From contig CANCXX010000010.1 of the NCBI GenBank assembly GCA_947381965.1, positions 35,784 to 99,783 of the forward strand: a DNA stretch of 64,000 nt. The letters are read 5' to 3'. This document shows positions 55,766-64,000 of this stretch, piece by piece; position 1 is the stretch's first letter; each line of letters starts with the position of its first letter. Source of the DNA: an uncultured bacterium. Its GTDB lineage: Bacteria; Bacillota; Clostridia; Lachnospirales; Lachnospiraceae. The translations under genes were made by a program, and so were the position numbers. A model generated the notes under the pieces. It saw only the letters and a list, made by a program, of their open reading frames with translations, was not told where the DNA came from and did not search any database.

Positions 55766-56119
55766 TTATATATCATAATTCCTCTTCATCTGTTCGTACA
55801 TTGTCTGGGCAAGTCCCATCCCCTGAAGTTCTGTGGAAGATGCAGCCAGATTCTGGATAAACTCGTCATTAAAATAATTAACCAGATTGCTGTTTGGTTT
55901 ATCGCCTTTATCATCCTTAAAGCATTCCACCGTTTTTTGCATTTCCTTAAAAACCTGCTCCAGAAAATACGATTCGAACTGCTTGCACACATCCATCAGT
56001 TCTTCATCAGAAGCCTGTGAGTAATCTTTGCCTTCCACTGAATTCTTTAACTTTGATGCTGATGTATTTTGATTCTGCAGATAATTTGTATATGCAGATG
56101 AAACTCCTCCAATATCCAT
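55766..56119 (-). CDS. Rod-binding protein (FlgJ N-terminal domain-like)
   Basis: 117 residues. The C-terminal two thirds match the FlgJ rod-binding domain (CKQFESYFLEQVFKEMQKTV, MGLAQTMYEQMKRN). It lacks the muramidase domain found in enteric FlgJ, as usual for Firmicutes. It would cap or guide rod assembly of the flagellum. It follows the flgG-like gene by 20 bases. Confidence 0.88.
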   Translation of the reverse strand: MDIGGVSSAYTNYLQNQNTSASKLKNSVEGKDYSQASDEELMDVCKQFESYFLEQVFKEMQKTVECFKDDKGDKPNSNLVNYFNDEFIQNLAASSTELQGMGLAQTMYEQMKRNYDI

Positions 56120-56139
56120 TTATTTACACCCTTTCCCGC

Positions 56140-56961
56140 TTATCGTTTCAGATTGTTCGCTGTCTGCAGCATTTCATCTGATGTTGTAATTGCCTTTGAG
56201 TTCATCTCATAAGCCCGCTGTGCAACAATCAGGTTAACCATCTCGTCCGCCACCTGAACGTTGGAACCTTCCAGATATCCCTGAACGATCTTACTTTTGA
56301 CAACGTTTTCATTGGTTGCTTCATTTAAGGCTGCACCGCTGGCTGCGGAAACTTCCCATAAAGTATCACCTTTTCTCACCAGCCCTCCTGGATTGTTAAA
56401 CTGGTACACACCAATAACCAGGTCCTCCAAAGGCTGGGGATTGTTACTCTCATCCGGGTAACAAACTGTTCCATTGTCTGAAACTGTTATCCTGCTGGCA
56501 ACGTATTCTCTTCCCAATGTAATATTACGTCCTGTATCGCTTAAAACAGGAAGACCGTCCTGATTAGTCAGAATCAGACCTCTTGTTCCATTAGTTGCCC
56601 ATGTAAAATCACCGTTTCTTGTATAGTATCTGTTTCCGTCAGCGCCCCTAACTGCAAAATATCCGTCTCCTTCAATGGCAAATGATGTATCACTGTTAGA
56701 ATTTAACAGACTTCCCTGCGTAAAAATCGAGTTTATTGAAGAATTTCTTACTCCCAGTCCCACCTGTGAACTTGTAGGCTTGGGATCTCCATTTGCTGTT
56801 GTGGTGGCCGTCTGCAGTGTCTGGTATAAAAGGGATTTAAACTGAGCCACCTGTGCCTTATACCCCACTGAGTTAACGTTTGATAAGTTATTTGCTATCG
56901 TATCTACATTTGTCTGCTGGGCATTCATACCGGTTGCCGCTGACCATAAACTTCTAATCAT
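56140..56961 (-). CDS. flgG: Flagellar hook-basal body protein, FlgG/FlhP-like
   Basis: 273 residues. N-terminal rod-protein motif (SLWSAATGMNAQQTNVDTIANNLSNVNSVGYKAQ), the Flg_hook middle with FAIEGDGYFAVRG, and the C-terminal Flg_bbr_C (GYLEGSNVQVADEMVNLIVAQRAYEMNSKAITTSDEML). It builds the distal rod. Gene order mreB/mbl, this pair and the rod-binding gene equals mbl-flhO-flhP in B. subtilis, so flhP is an equally fitting name. AAGGAGGAAGTAA precedes the ATG. Confidence 0.93.
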   Translation of the reverse strand: MIRSLWSAATGMNAQQTNVDTIANNLSNVNSVGYKAQVAQFKSLLYQTLQTATTTANGDPKPTSSQVGLGVRNSSINSIFTQGSLLNSNSDTSFAIEGDGYFAVRGADGNRYYTRNGDFTWATNGTRGLILTNQDGLPVLSDTGRNITLGREYVASRITVSDNGTVCYPDESNNPQPLEDLVIGVYQFNNPGGLVRKGDTLWEVSAASGAALNEATNENVVKSKIVQGYLEGSNVQVADEMVNLIVAQRAYEMNSKAITTSDEMLQTANNLKR

Positions 56962-56972
56962 TTACTTCCTCC

Positions 56973-57752
56973 TTAAATTCTGCCTATCTGATTGGCCGCA
57001 ATATCCAGGGTGCTGTCATAAGTAGTAATTACTTTCTGATTACTCTCATATGCGCGGGAAATAGTTATCATATTGACCATTTCCGTCACTACCGACAAAT
57101 TAGACGTTTCCAGATAACCTGAATACACCTGTCCTCTGGCTTCTTCAGTCTTTTCCGCTCCATCTACGGGTTGAAAATAATTTTCCCCGTACCGTTCCAG
57201 ATAGTTATAGTCCTCAAAATCCGTAACCTGAATTGTAGCAACTACATCTCCATCCTGGATTACTTCCCCACTGGTATTGATCTCCGTCTTTAAGAGCGGG
57301 TCAATTCTGATCGGTCTGTTATCAACATCAAGCACCGCGTCGCCGTCCTGCGTAACCAGGTGGCCCTGCCTTGTCAAGGTAAAGTTCCCATCTCTTGTGT
57401 ACTTAACAGAGTCCTCTCCGTCTTTATTTGTAAACCGGACAGCAAAGAAACCGGAATCTGACAACGCCAAATCATAGGTATTGCCTGTATTCTTAATCGG
57501 TCCCTGCGAAAAGTCTGTATATCCTTCACCAATCTTCACACCGGGATGATTTCTTCCCATTCTTCTGGAAATATTGTAACCTTCGGAATTATCTTTTATT
57601 TTATAGGAAAGAATTTCATCAAAGGACTGGCTGGTAGCGCCTTCCTTTTTAAATCCGTTGGTATTTGCATTTGCCAGGTTATTGGTAATTACATCCATCC
57701 TGTGTTGTTCATTGAGCATGCCTGTGTAGGCAGTGTACAATCCTTTTACCAT
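56973..57752 (-). CDS. Flagellar hook-basal body protein, FlgF/FlhO-like
   Basis: 259 residues with the same three regions as the next gene: GLYTAYTGMLNEQHRMDVITNNLANANTNGFKK, DLALSDSGFFAVRFT, and SGYLETSNLSVVTEMVNMITISRAYESNQKVITTYD. A proximal or distal rod protein; corresponds to FlhO in B. subtilis by order. The frame is open to 57788, but ATG 57752 follows AAAGGTG and begins the conserved part. Confidence 0.92.
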   Translation of the reverse strand: MVKGLYTAYTGMLNEQHRMDVITNNLANANTNGFKKEGATSQSFDEILSYKIKDNSEGYNISRRMGRNHPGVKIGEGYTDFSQGPIKNTGNTYDLALSDSGFFAVRFTNKDGEDSVKYTRDGNFTLTRQGHLVTQDGDAVLDVDNRPIRIDPLLKTEINTSGEVIQDGDVVATIQVTDFEDYNYLERYGENYFQPVDGAEKTEEARGQVYSGYLETSNLSVVTEMVNMITISRAYESNQKVITTYDSTLDIAANQIGRI

Positions 57753-57803
57753 ATTAACACCTTTCTCCTCCCAGCTCCCTTCTACCAAAGGGCTGGCTTA
57801 AAT

Positions 57804-58796
57804 TTAATCATCCCTGTTGCCTGCCAGAAATTCTACATATTTACCTGTACCGATTGCAACCGCCGTCATAGGATCTTCTGCTGTCATGGTATTAATCCCC
57901 GTTCTTTCAGCAATCAAATCTTCCAAACCCCTAAGAAGGCTTCCTCCTCCTGTCAGGACAATTCCCCGATCTGCAATATCCGCAGCCAGTTCCGGCGGTG
58001 TCTTTTCCAGCACGCTATGAATGGTTTCTATAATCTGTGCGGTAGCTTCTTTAAGCGCTTCTTCTGTTTCCTCCGAAGAAACCTTTACTGTCTTTGGAAG
58101 ACCTGTAACCAGATTACGTCCCCTTACATCCATATAATCTACTTCCGGACGTTTAAAAGCTGTTCCAATCTTTATTTTAATGTCCTCTGCCGTCCGCTCT
58201 CCAATCAGCAGGTTGTGCTTTTTGCGCATATATCTTACCAGAGCCTCATCAAAATCATCTCCCGCTATTTTAATGGATGCGCTAACCACTGTCCCCCCCA
58301 GCGAAATAACCGCAATATCCGATGTACCTCCGCCAATATCCACAATCATATTTCCGCAGGGCTTGGAAATATCAATACCTGCTCCAATGGCTGCCGCAAT
58401 CGGCTCTTCTATAATTGACACTTCACGGGCGCCTGCCTGAAGGGTCGCATCCTCCACTGCCTTCTTCTCCACTTCCGTGACACCACTGGGTACACAGACG
58501 GCAATCCTTGGCTTTCTGAAAGTTTTCTTTCCAAGCGCTTTCTGGATAAAGTACTTCATCATCTGTTCCGTAACCCGGTAGTCAGAAATTACTCCCTGAC
58601 GCAGGGGCCGGACGGCAACAATGTTTCCAGGTGTTCTGCCCAGCATCAGTCGGGCGTCCTCCCCAATCGCTTTAATTTTATTTGTATCTCTATCAAAAGC
58701 TACAACGGAAGGCTCTTTTAGGACTACTCCTCTCCCTCTGATGTAAACCAATATGCTGGCGGTTCCCAAGTCGATTCCAATGTCTGTATACTGCAT
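57804..58796 (-). CDS. mreB: Rod shape-determining protein MreB/Mbl
   Basis: 330 residues; actin-like filament protein that guides lateral wall synthesis. Phosphate and nucleotide motifs: DIGIDLGTASILVYIRGRGVV, VDIGGGTSDIAVISLGG, GIVLTGGGSLLRGLEDLI. It lacks mreC/mreD neighbours and precedes flhO/flhP-like genes, which is the position of mbl in Bacillus; a paralogous mreB elsewhere in the genome is likely. Promoter at 58959-58986. Confidence 0.95.
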   Translation of the reverse strand: MQYTDIGIDLGTASILVYIRGRGVVLKEPSVVAFDRDTNKIKAIGEDARLMLGRTPGNIVAVRPLRQGVISDYRVTEQMMKYFIQKALGKKTFRKPRIAVCVPSGVTEVEKKAVEDATLQAGAREVSIIEEPIAAAIGAGIDISKPCGNMIVDIGGGTSDIAVISLGGTVVSASIKIAGDDFDEALVRYMRKKHNLLIGERTAEDIKIKIGTAFKRPEVDYMDVRGRNLVTGLPKTVKVSSEETEEALKEATAQIIETIHSVLEKTPPELAADIADRGIVLTGGGSLLRGLEDLIAERTGINTMTAEDPMTAVAIGTGKYVEFLAGNRDD

Positions 58797-58958
58797 TACC
58801 TTTTTACCCCTTTCTCGTCAACTGAAGTTTCACTTACTGTACAGACCTCTGACTGTACGAATAGATATCTGTGCGGCTGTTCTATAACAAACAGCGTAAG
58901 ACGTCAATTTTCTTTCTATTAAAAATTATAAATTCCATAAGAAGACACATATAGAATT

Positions 58959-58986
58959 ATTATAACCCATAGAAACATATTTTCAA
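58959..58986 (-). promoter_or_regulatory. Sigma-A-type promoter upstream of mreB
   Basis: TTGAAA (58981-58986) and TATAAT (58959-58964) on the minus strand with 16 bases between, about 160 bases before the start codon. A second possible set, TTGACG with TATAGA at 15-base spacing, is nearer the gene. Confidence 0.55.
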
Positions 58987-59012
58987 AGGGGTTTCACAAA
59001 AAATTAATAAAA

Positions 59013-59062
59013 ATGGACGCAACATTAAAAACGGTTCCTTCCGTCTCCCATGCTGCATCCAT
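59013..59062 (-). terminator. Hairpin after uvrA
   Basis: ATGGACGCAACAT (59013-59025) pairs imperfectly with ATGCTGCATCCAT (59050-59062), with an inner ACGGT/CCGT stem and a run of five T behind it on the minus strand. It lies 12 bases upstream (in coordinate) of the uvrA stop codon region and would end the uvrBA transcript. Confidence 0.65.
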
Positions 59063-59074
59063 GCCTTGGTTCTT

Positions 59075-61969
59075 TTATCGGTATTTATCCAGATTTTCTT
59101 TATACTTTTTCAGCATTTTTTTTATATATGCCCCTGTGTAGGATTTTGGACACTCCGCAACCTCTTCCGGCGTTCCGCAGGCAACCATTTCTCCGCCTCT
59201 GTCTCCCCCTTCAGGTCCCATATCAATAATGTAGTCCGCTGTCTTTATCACATCAAGATTATGCTCTATAACCACCACTGTGTTTCCGCCATCCGCCAGA
59301 CGGTGGAGAATTTCAACCAGTTTATGCACATCCGCAAAGTGAAGACCCGTTGTAGGTTCATCCAGTATATATATGGTATTTCCTGTGCTGCGTCTGCTTA
59401 GTTCCGTTGCAAGTTTTATTCTCTGCGCCTCGCCGCCTGACAGTGTGGTGGAGGGCTGTCCCAGCTTAACATAAGAAAGCCCTACGTCATTCAGTGTTTC
59501 AATCTTCCTCCGGATAGAAGGCACATTTTCAAAAAACGGCACTGCTTCTTCCACAGTCATCTCAAGCACGTCATAAATATTCTTTCCTTTATACTTAACG
59601 TCCAGTGTTTCCCTGTTGTAACGCTTTCCGCCACAAACTTCGCAGGGAACATATACATCTGGCAGAAAGTGCATCTCAATTTTAATTATGCCGTCTCCGC
59701 CGCAGGCTTCACAGCGTCCGCCTTTTACATTGAAGCTAAAACGCCCTTTTTTGTACCCTTTCGCCTTAGCGTCAGGAGTGCCTGCAAATAAATCCCTTAT
59801 CATATCAAAAACACCTGTGTAAGTTGCAGGATTTGACCGGGGCGTCCTTCCAATAGGAGACTGGTCAATATTAATAACCTTATCCAGAGATTCAATGCCT
59901 GTTAAATTTCTGTGCTTTCCCGGAATTGTTCTTGCCCGGTTTAAATCCCTGGCCAGCCTTTTATACAAGATTTCGTTGACCAGAGAGCTTTTTCCTGACC
60001 CCGAAACGCCAGTCACACAGGTCATGACTCCTATAGGAATGTTAATTGAAACATTTTTCAGGTTGTTTTCCTTTGCTCCCACTACAGTCAGCCATCCTTT
60101 GGGCGTGCGCCGCACTTCCGGCACCGGAACCTGTCTCTTTCCACTTAAGTATTGTCCGGTAACAGATTCTTCCACTTCCATAATTTCCTGTGCGCTTCCC
60201 TGGGCAATGACCTCTCCCCCATGGGAACCTGCCCCCGGCCCAATATCTACCACATAATCCGCCTCAAGCATAGTGTCTTCATCGTGTTCCACCACAATCA
60301 GTGTGTTTCCCAAATCCCTAAGATTTTTTAATGTATTTAGCAGCTTATCATTGTCCTTCTGGTGCAGCCCTATACTTGGTTCGTCCAAAATATAGCACAC
60401 GCCCACCAGCCCTGAACCAATCTGGGTAGCCAGCCGGATACGCTGGGCCTCCCCACCGGAAAGAGTCCCTGTGGCTCTTGATAATGACAAGTAATCCAAC
60501 CCCACGTCAATCAAAAATCCCACTCTGGCATTGATTTCTTTCAATACCTGTTTTCCAATCAGCTGCTGCTGGCTGGACAGCTCCATATCCCCCAGAAATG
60601 TGTAAAGGTCCCGGACAGACATGGCCGTTATCTCAAATATATTTTTGTCAGAAACGGTAACTGCAAGAGACTCCTTTTTCAGCCTCATTCCTTTACACTC
60701 TTTACAGGGGGTAATCCGCATATAGGTTTCATATTCCTGCTTTATAATATCTGATCCGGTTTCCCTGTATTTGCGCTCCATATTTTTTATGAGCCCTTCA
60801 AAAGCTACCGGATAGACTCCTTCCCCCCTCTGGCCTTTATAATAAACCTTTACTTCCCTGCCATCCGTACCATGAAGCAAAATACGGAGTACATCCTCCG
60901 GCAAATCCTGAACCGGCGTATCAAGGCTAAACTGATATTCTTTTGCAAGGGCCTGCAAAATCGCATTGGTAAAGCTTCCAGCTTCGCTGCTGGACTGCCA
61001 TCCCATTACCTGAATTGCCCCCTGACTGATACTTAATGTTCTGTCTGGAATCATCAGCTCCGGATCAAATTCCATTTTATACCCCAATCCAAAGCAGACC
61101 GGACAGGCGCCAAAGGGATTGTTGAAAGAAAAGCTCCTGGGCTCTATCTCACTGATGCTGATACCACAGTCAGGACAGGAAAAGCTCTGGCTGAAATTAA
61201 TTGTCTCACCATCTATTATATCAACCATAAGCAGACCTTCAGCCAGTGCCAGTACATTTTCTACGGAATCCGTAAGACGTCTTTCTATGCCCGGCTTCAC
61301 CACAAGCCTGTCCACCACAATTTCTATGTTATGCTTAATGTTTTTATCCAGTTTGATATCTTCCGTCAGCTCATACAGATTTCCATCTACGCGTACACGC
61401 ACATATCCGCTTCTTTTGGCACGGTCGAACACCTTGACATGTTCCCCTTTCCTGCCGCGTACCACTGGTGCAAGAAGCTGGATCTTTGTTCCTTCCTGCA
61501 ATTCCATAACCTGATCTACCATCTGATCCACACTCTGTTTTTTAATTTCCTTTCCGCAGTTGGGACAGTGGGGGATACCAATCCGGGCATACAAGAGCCT
61601 GAAATAATCATAAATTTCCGTTACGGTCCCCACCGTGGAGCGGGGATTCCGGTTAGTTGATTTCTGGTCAATAGAAATCGCAGGCGAAAGTCCTTCTATT
61701 TTCTCTACATTCGGTTTTTCCATCTGCCCAAGAAACTGCCTTGCATAGGAAGACAAGGACTCCATATATCTCCTTTGCCCTTCTGCATAAATCGTATCAA
61801 AGGCAAGGGAAGACTTACCCGAACCGGAAAGCCCGGTAAGCACCACCAGTTCGTTTCTTGGAATATCTACATCTAAATTTTTTAAGTTGTGCTCGCTTGC
61901 CCCCCGTATCTTAATATATTCCCTTGGGCGCATTCTTGGATTTTCAGCATGTTGCTCTGATAGTTTCAT
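59075..61969 (-). CDS. uvrA: Excinuclease ABC subunit A
   Basis: 964 residues; damage-recognition ATPase of nucleotide excision repair. Two ABC modules are seen with Walker [13 protein letters not shown] and [13 protein letters not shown], both with LSGGEAQRI signatures and DEPS/DEPT Walker B. Zinc modules CPNCGKEI...  and CEACGGDG...CEVCGG are present. The frame begins at 62011, overlapping uvrB by 11 bases; the ATG at 61969 with AAGG upstream gives a more usual length, but the start is not certain. Confidence 0.95.
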   Translation of the reverse strand: MKLSEQHAENPRMRPREYIKIRGASEHNLKNLDVDIPRNELVVLTGLSGSGKSSLAFDTIYAEGQRRYMESLSSYARQFLGQMEKPNVEKIEGLSPAISIDQKSTNRNPRSTVGTVTEIYDYFRLLYARIGIPHCPNCGKEIKKQSVDQMVDQVMELQEGTKIQLLAPVVRGRKGEHVKVFDRAKRSGYVRVRVDGNLYELTEDIKLDKNIKHNIEIVVDRLVVKPGIERRLTDSVENVLALAEGLLMVDIIDGETINFSQSFSCPDCGISISEIEPRSFSFNNPFGACPVCFGLGYKMEFDPELMIPDRTLSISQGAIQVMGWQSSSEAGSFTNAILQALAKEYQFSLDTPVQDLPEDVLRILLHGTDGREVKVYYKGQRGEGVYPVAFEGLIKNMERKYRETGSDIIKQEYETYMRITPCKECKGMRLKKESLAVTVSDKNIFEITAMSVRDLYTFLGDMELSSQQQLIGKQVLKEINARVGFLIDVGLDYLSLSRATGTLSGGEAQRIRLATQIGSGLVGVCYILDEPSIGLHQKDNDKLLNTLKNLRDLGNTLIVVEHDEDTMLEADYVVDIGPGAGSHGGEVIAQGSAQEIMEVEESVTGQYLSGKRQVPVPEVRRTPKGWLTVVGAKENNLKNVSINIPIGVMTCVTGVSGSGKSSLVNEILYKRLARDLNRARTIPGKHRNLTGIESLDKVINIDQSPIGRTPRSNPATYTGVFDMIRDLFAGTPDAKAKGYKKGRFSFNVKGGRCEACGGDGIIKIEMHFLPDVYVPCEVCGGKRYNRETLDVKYKGKNIYDVLEMTVEEAVPFFENVPSIRRKIETLNDVGLSYVKLGQPSTTLSGGEAQRIKLATELSRRSTGNTIYILDEPTTGLHFADVHKLVEILHRLADGGNTVVVIEHNLDVIKTADYIIDMGPEGGDRGGEMVACGTPEEVAECPKSYTGAYIKKMLKKYKENLDKYR

Positions 61970-62000
61970 CTGGATAACCTTGCCTTTCTCGTATACTATA

Positions 62001-63995
62001 CTATTTATCATCGTCCAATTCTTTTAATTTTATTTTCAGCTCCACCATTTTGTCACGAAGGTCCGCAGCTGCCTCAAAATTCAAATCTGCGGCTGCTTTC
62101 TTCATTTCCTTTTCTATCTGGGAAATCAGTTTCTCCAATTCCTTCCGATTCATAGATTCAGGGTCCTTTTCAAACCGTAGTTCTTCTTTGGCTATTACTT
62201 TGGAAATACTGATTAAATCCCGGACAGCTTTCTTTACTGACTGAGGAGTAATATTATGTTCTTCATTATATTTCTTCTGAATGCTGCGTCGTCTGTTTGT
62301 CTCATCAATTGCCGCTCTCATGGAGTCCGTCATCTGGTCTGCATACATTATCACATGACCTTCCACATTCCGTGCTGCCCGCCCAATAGTCTGAATCAGC
62401 GAAGTTTCTGACCGGAGAAATCCTTCCTTGTCAGCATCAAGAATTGCAACCAACGCAATTTCTGGAATGTCCAGTCCTTCCCGGAGAAGATTAATGCCTA
62501 CCAGCACATCAAAAACATCCAGACGCATATCCCTGATAATTTCAGAACGCTCAAGCGTGTCAATGTCCGAGTGGAGATATTTTACCCTGATTCCCACATC
62601 ATTCATATAATTTGTCAGATCCTCTGCCATTCTTTTTGTCAAAGTCGTAACCAGAACCTTATGGCGTTTTTCTGTTTCTTTGTTGATTTCCGCAACCAGA
62701 TCGTCTATCTGTCCCTCCACCGGACGCACTGAAATCTCCGGGTCAAGAAGTCCTGTTGGCCGGATAATCTGTTCTGTCCTCATCAACTCATGGTCCCTTT
62801 CATAAGAGGAAGGAGTTGCGGATACAAACATCATCTGATCAATATGCTGTTCAAACTCCGCAAAACATAAAGGCCGGTTGTCAAGGGCGGAGGGCAGCCG
62901 GAACCCATAATCCACCAATGTGGTTTTCCGGGAGCGATCTCCCGTAAACATTGCGCCAATCTGTGGAATCGTCATGTGGGACTCATCAATAATTATCAGA
63001 TAGTCATCGCCAAAATAATCCATCAATGTATGCGGCATTGCACCTGCCGGCATTCCTGCAAGATGCCGGGAATAATTTTCAATTCCTGAGCAAAATCCCG
63101 TCTCCCGCAGCATTTCAATATCAAAGTTGGTCCGTTCTGAAATTCTCTGGGCTTCCAGCAGCTTATCTTCACCTTTAAAATAGCGAATCCTCTCTTCCAG
63201 CTCCACTTCAATATTTTTACATGCCGCGTTAATCTTTTCCTGAGGCACAACATAATGGGAAGCCGGGAAAATAGAGATGTGCCCCAATGTGGCATGTACC
63301 TGTCCTGTCAGCGGGTCTGTTTCTGCTATTCTGTCAATTTCATCCCCAAAAAATTCGATCCGTATTAAATAATCCCCGCCCTGGGCCGGATATATCTCCA
63401 CAACATCTCCCCTTACCCGGAAGGTTCCTCTCCCCAGATCCATGTCATTTCTGTCATATTGTATATCAATCAGCTCTCTGATTACCTGATCTCTGTCCTT
63501 TGTCATCCCTGGCCGTAATGAAACAATCATATTCTGGTAATCATCAGGACTACCTAATCCATAAATACATGACACACTGGCCACTACCACCACATCCCTC
63601 CGCTCTGACAAGGATGCTGTGGCAGATAAACGAAGCTTCTCAATTTCATCATTTATTGAGGAATCCTTGGCAATATAAGTATCTGACGAAGGCACATAGG
63701 CCTCCGGCTGATAATAATCATAATAGGACACAAAATACTCCACCGCATTCTCCGGGAACATCTCCTTGAATTCTCCGTAAAGCTGCGCCGCAAGCGTCTT
63801 GTTGTGGGCGATAACCAGCGTCGGCTTCTGCAATTCCTGAATGACATTCGCCATCGTAAATGTCTTGCCGGAACCCGTAACCCCTAGTAAAGTCTGGAAT
63901 TGATTGCCCTCCTTGAAGCCTTTGACTAACTCGGCAATGGCCTGCGGCTGGTCGCCTGTAGGCTTGTAGGGGGCTTGTAATTTGAACTCTGGCAT
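62001..63995 (-). CDS. uvrB: Excinuclease ABC subunit B
   Basis: 664 residues, complete. Helicase-like damage verifier that receives DNA from UvrA and recruits UvrC. Motifs: Walker [18 protein letters not shown], the beta-hairpin region ([22 protein letters not shown]), DESH box [10 protein letters not shown], motif [14 protein letters not shown] and a C-terminal UVR domain ([18 protein letters not shown]). Ends in TAG overlapping the open start of uvrA. Confidence 0.97.
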   Translation of the reverse strand: MPEFKLQAPYKPTGDQPQAIAELVKGFKEGNQFQTLLGVTGSGKTFTMANVIQELQKPTLVIAHNKTLAAQLYGEFKEMFPENAVEYFVSYYDYYQPEAYVPSSDTYIAKDSSINDEIEKLRLSATASLSERRDVVVVASVSCIYGLGSPDDYQNMIVSLRPGMTKDRDQVIRELIDIQYDRNDMDLGRGTFRVRGDVVEIYPAQGGDYLIRIEFFGDEIDRIAETDPLTGQVHATLGHISIFPASHYVVPQEKINAACKNIEVELEERIRYFKGEDKLLEAQRISERTNFDIEMLRETGFCSGIENYSRHLAGMPAGAMPHTLMDYFGDDYLIIIDESHMTIPQIGAMFTGDRSRKTTLVDYGFRLPSALDNRPLCFAEFEQHIDQMMFVSATPSSYERDHELMRTEQIIRPTGLLDPEISVRPVEGQIDDLVAEINKETEKRHKVLVTTLTKRMAEDLTNYMNDVGIRVKYLHSDIDTLERSEIIRDMRLDVFDVLVGINLLREGLDIPEIALVAILDADKEGFLRSETSLIQTIGRAARNVEGHVIMYADQMTDSMRAAIDETNRRRSIQKKYNEEHNITPQSVKKAVRDLISISKVIAKEELRFEKDPESMNRKELEKLISQIEKEMKKAAADLNFEAAADLRDKMVELKIKLKELDDDK

Positions 63996-64000
63996 ATGAA

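Noticed and set aside
1-64000. tRNA, rRNA or CRISPR array
   Set aside because: No cloverleaf with GTTCGA-type arm, no rRNA motifs and no regularly spaced direct repeats were noticed.

Overview
The window reads as a chromosomal segment of an anaerobic, low-to-moderate G+C Firmicute of the Clostridia, most likely a gut Lachnospiraceae. Support comes from gene content and synteny (whiA/rapZ/crh/hprK, cdaA-cdaR-glmM, mbl-flhO-flhP, an Amt-PII fusion, DUF1846 and DUF6171 proteins), purine-rich AGGAGG ribosome binding sites and TTGACA/TATAAT promoters. No tRNA, rRNA or CRISPR array was seen. Almost all genes lie on the minus strand. The species assignment is inference.

Layout. 1-1835: start of metG (partial) and an ArsR-type regulator with a perfect palindrome before its start. 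1975-13419: an eight-gene minus-strand operon for a surface glycopolymer, with a glycosyltransferase/beta-propeller-like protein, a CDP-glycerol-type polymerase, SDR, RpiB, acetolactate-synthase-like ThDP enzyme, IspD/TarI-like cytidylyltransferase, HAD protein and CatB-like O-acetyltransferase. 13542-15462: a TnpB-like gene whose three RuvC catalytic residues are all replaced, followed by a structured region resembling a TnpB guide RNA and a palindromic terminator. 15564-24216: arabinofuranosidase, ammonium transporter-PII fusion, GNAT, cyclophilin, alanine/glycine symporter and aldolase. 24373-32315: lipid kinase, Crh, WhiA, RapZ, MurB, glucokinase, HPr kinase and UvrC. 32481-38035: FtsH, DUF1846 protein and CTP synthase behind an attenuator. 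38109-44745: a short flagellin, a GDP-fucose set (gmd, a GT-C-like membrane protein, fcl), a PAP2-like protein and a DUF3048 lipoprotein. 44817-50666: leuA with a possible leader peptide, HPr, and the c-di-AMP cluster. 50709-58796: two unknown membrane proteins, YvyF-like, ComFC, RecD2, rod-binding protein, FlgG/FlgF-like proteins and MreB/Mbl. 59075-63995: uvrA and uvrB.

Functional links. HPr, Crh and HPr kinase in one window give a nearly complete carbon-catabolite signalling set. The glycopolymer operon and the gmd/fcl group both feed the cell surface. UvrA, UvrB and UvrC are all present, in two places.

The most unusual item is the catalytically dead TnpB homologue with a candidate guide RNA, placed just upstream of the glycopolymer operon on the same strand. 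It has the hallmarks of an RNA-guided, non-cutting DNA-binding regulator (TldR-like). This is a prediction from sequence; its target is not identified here.
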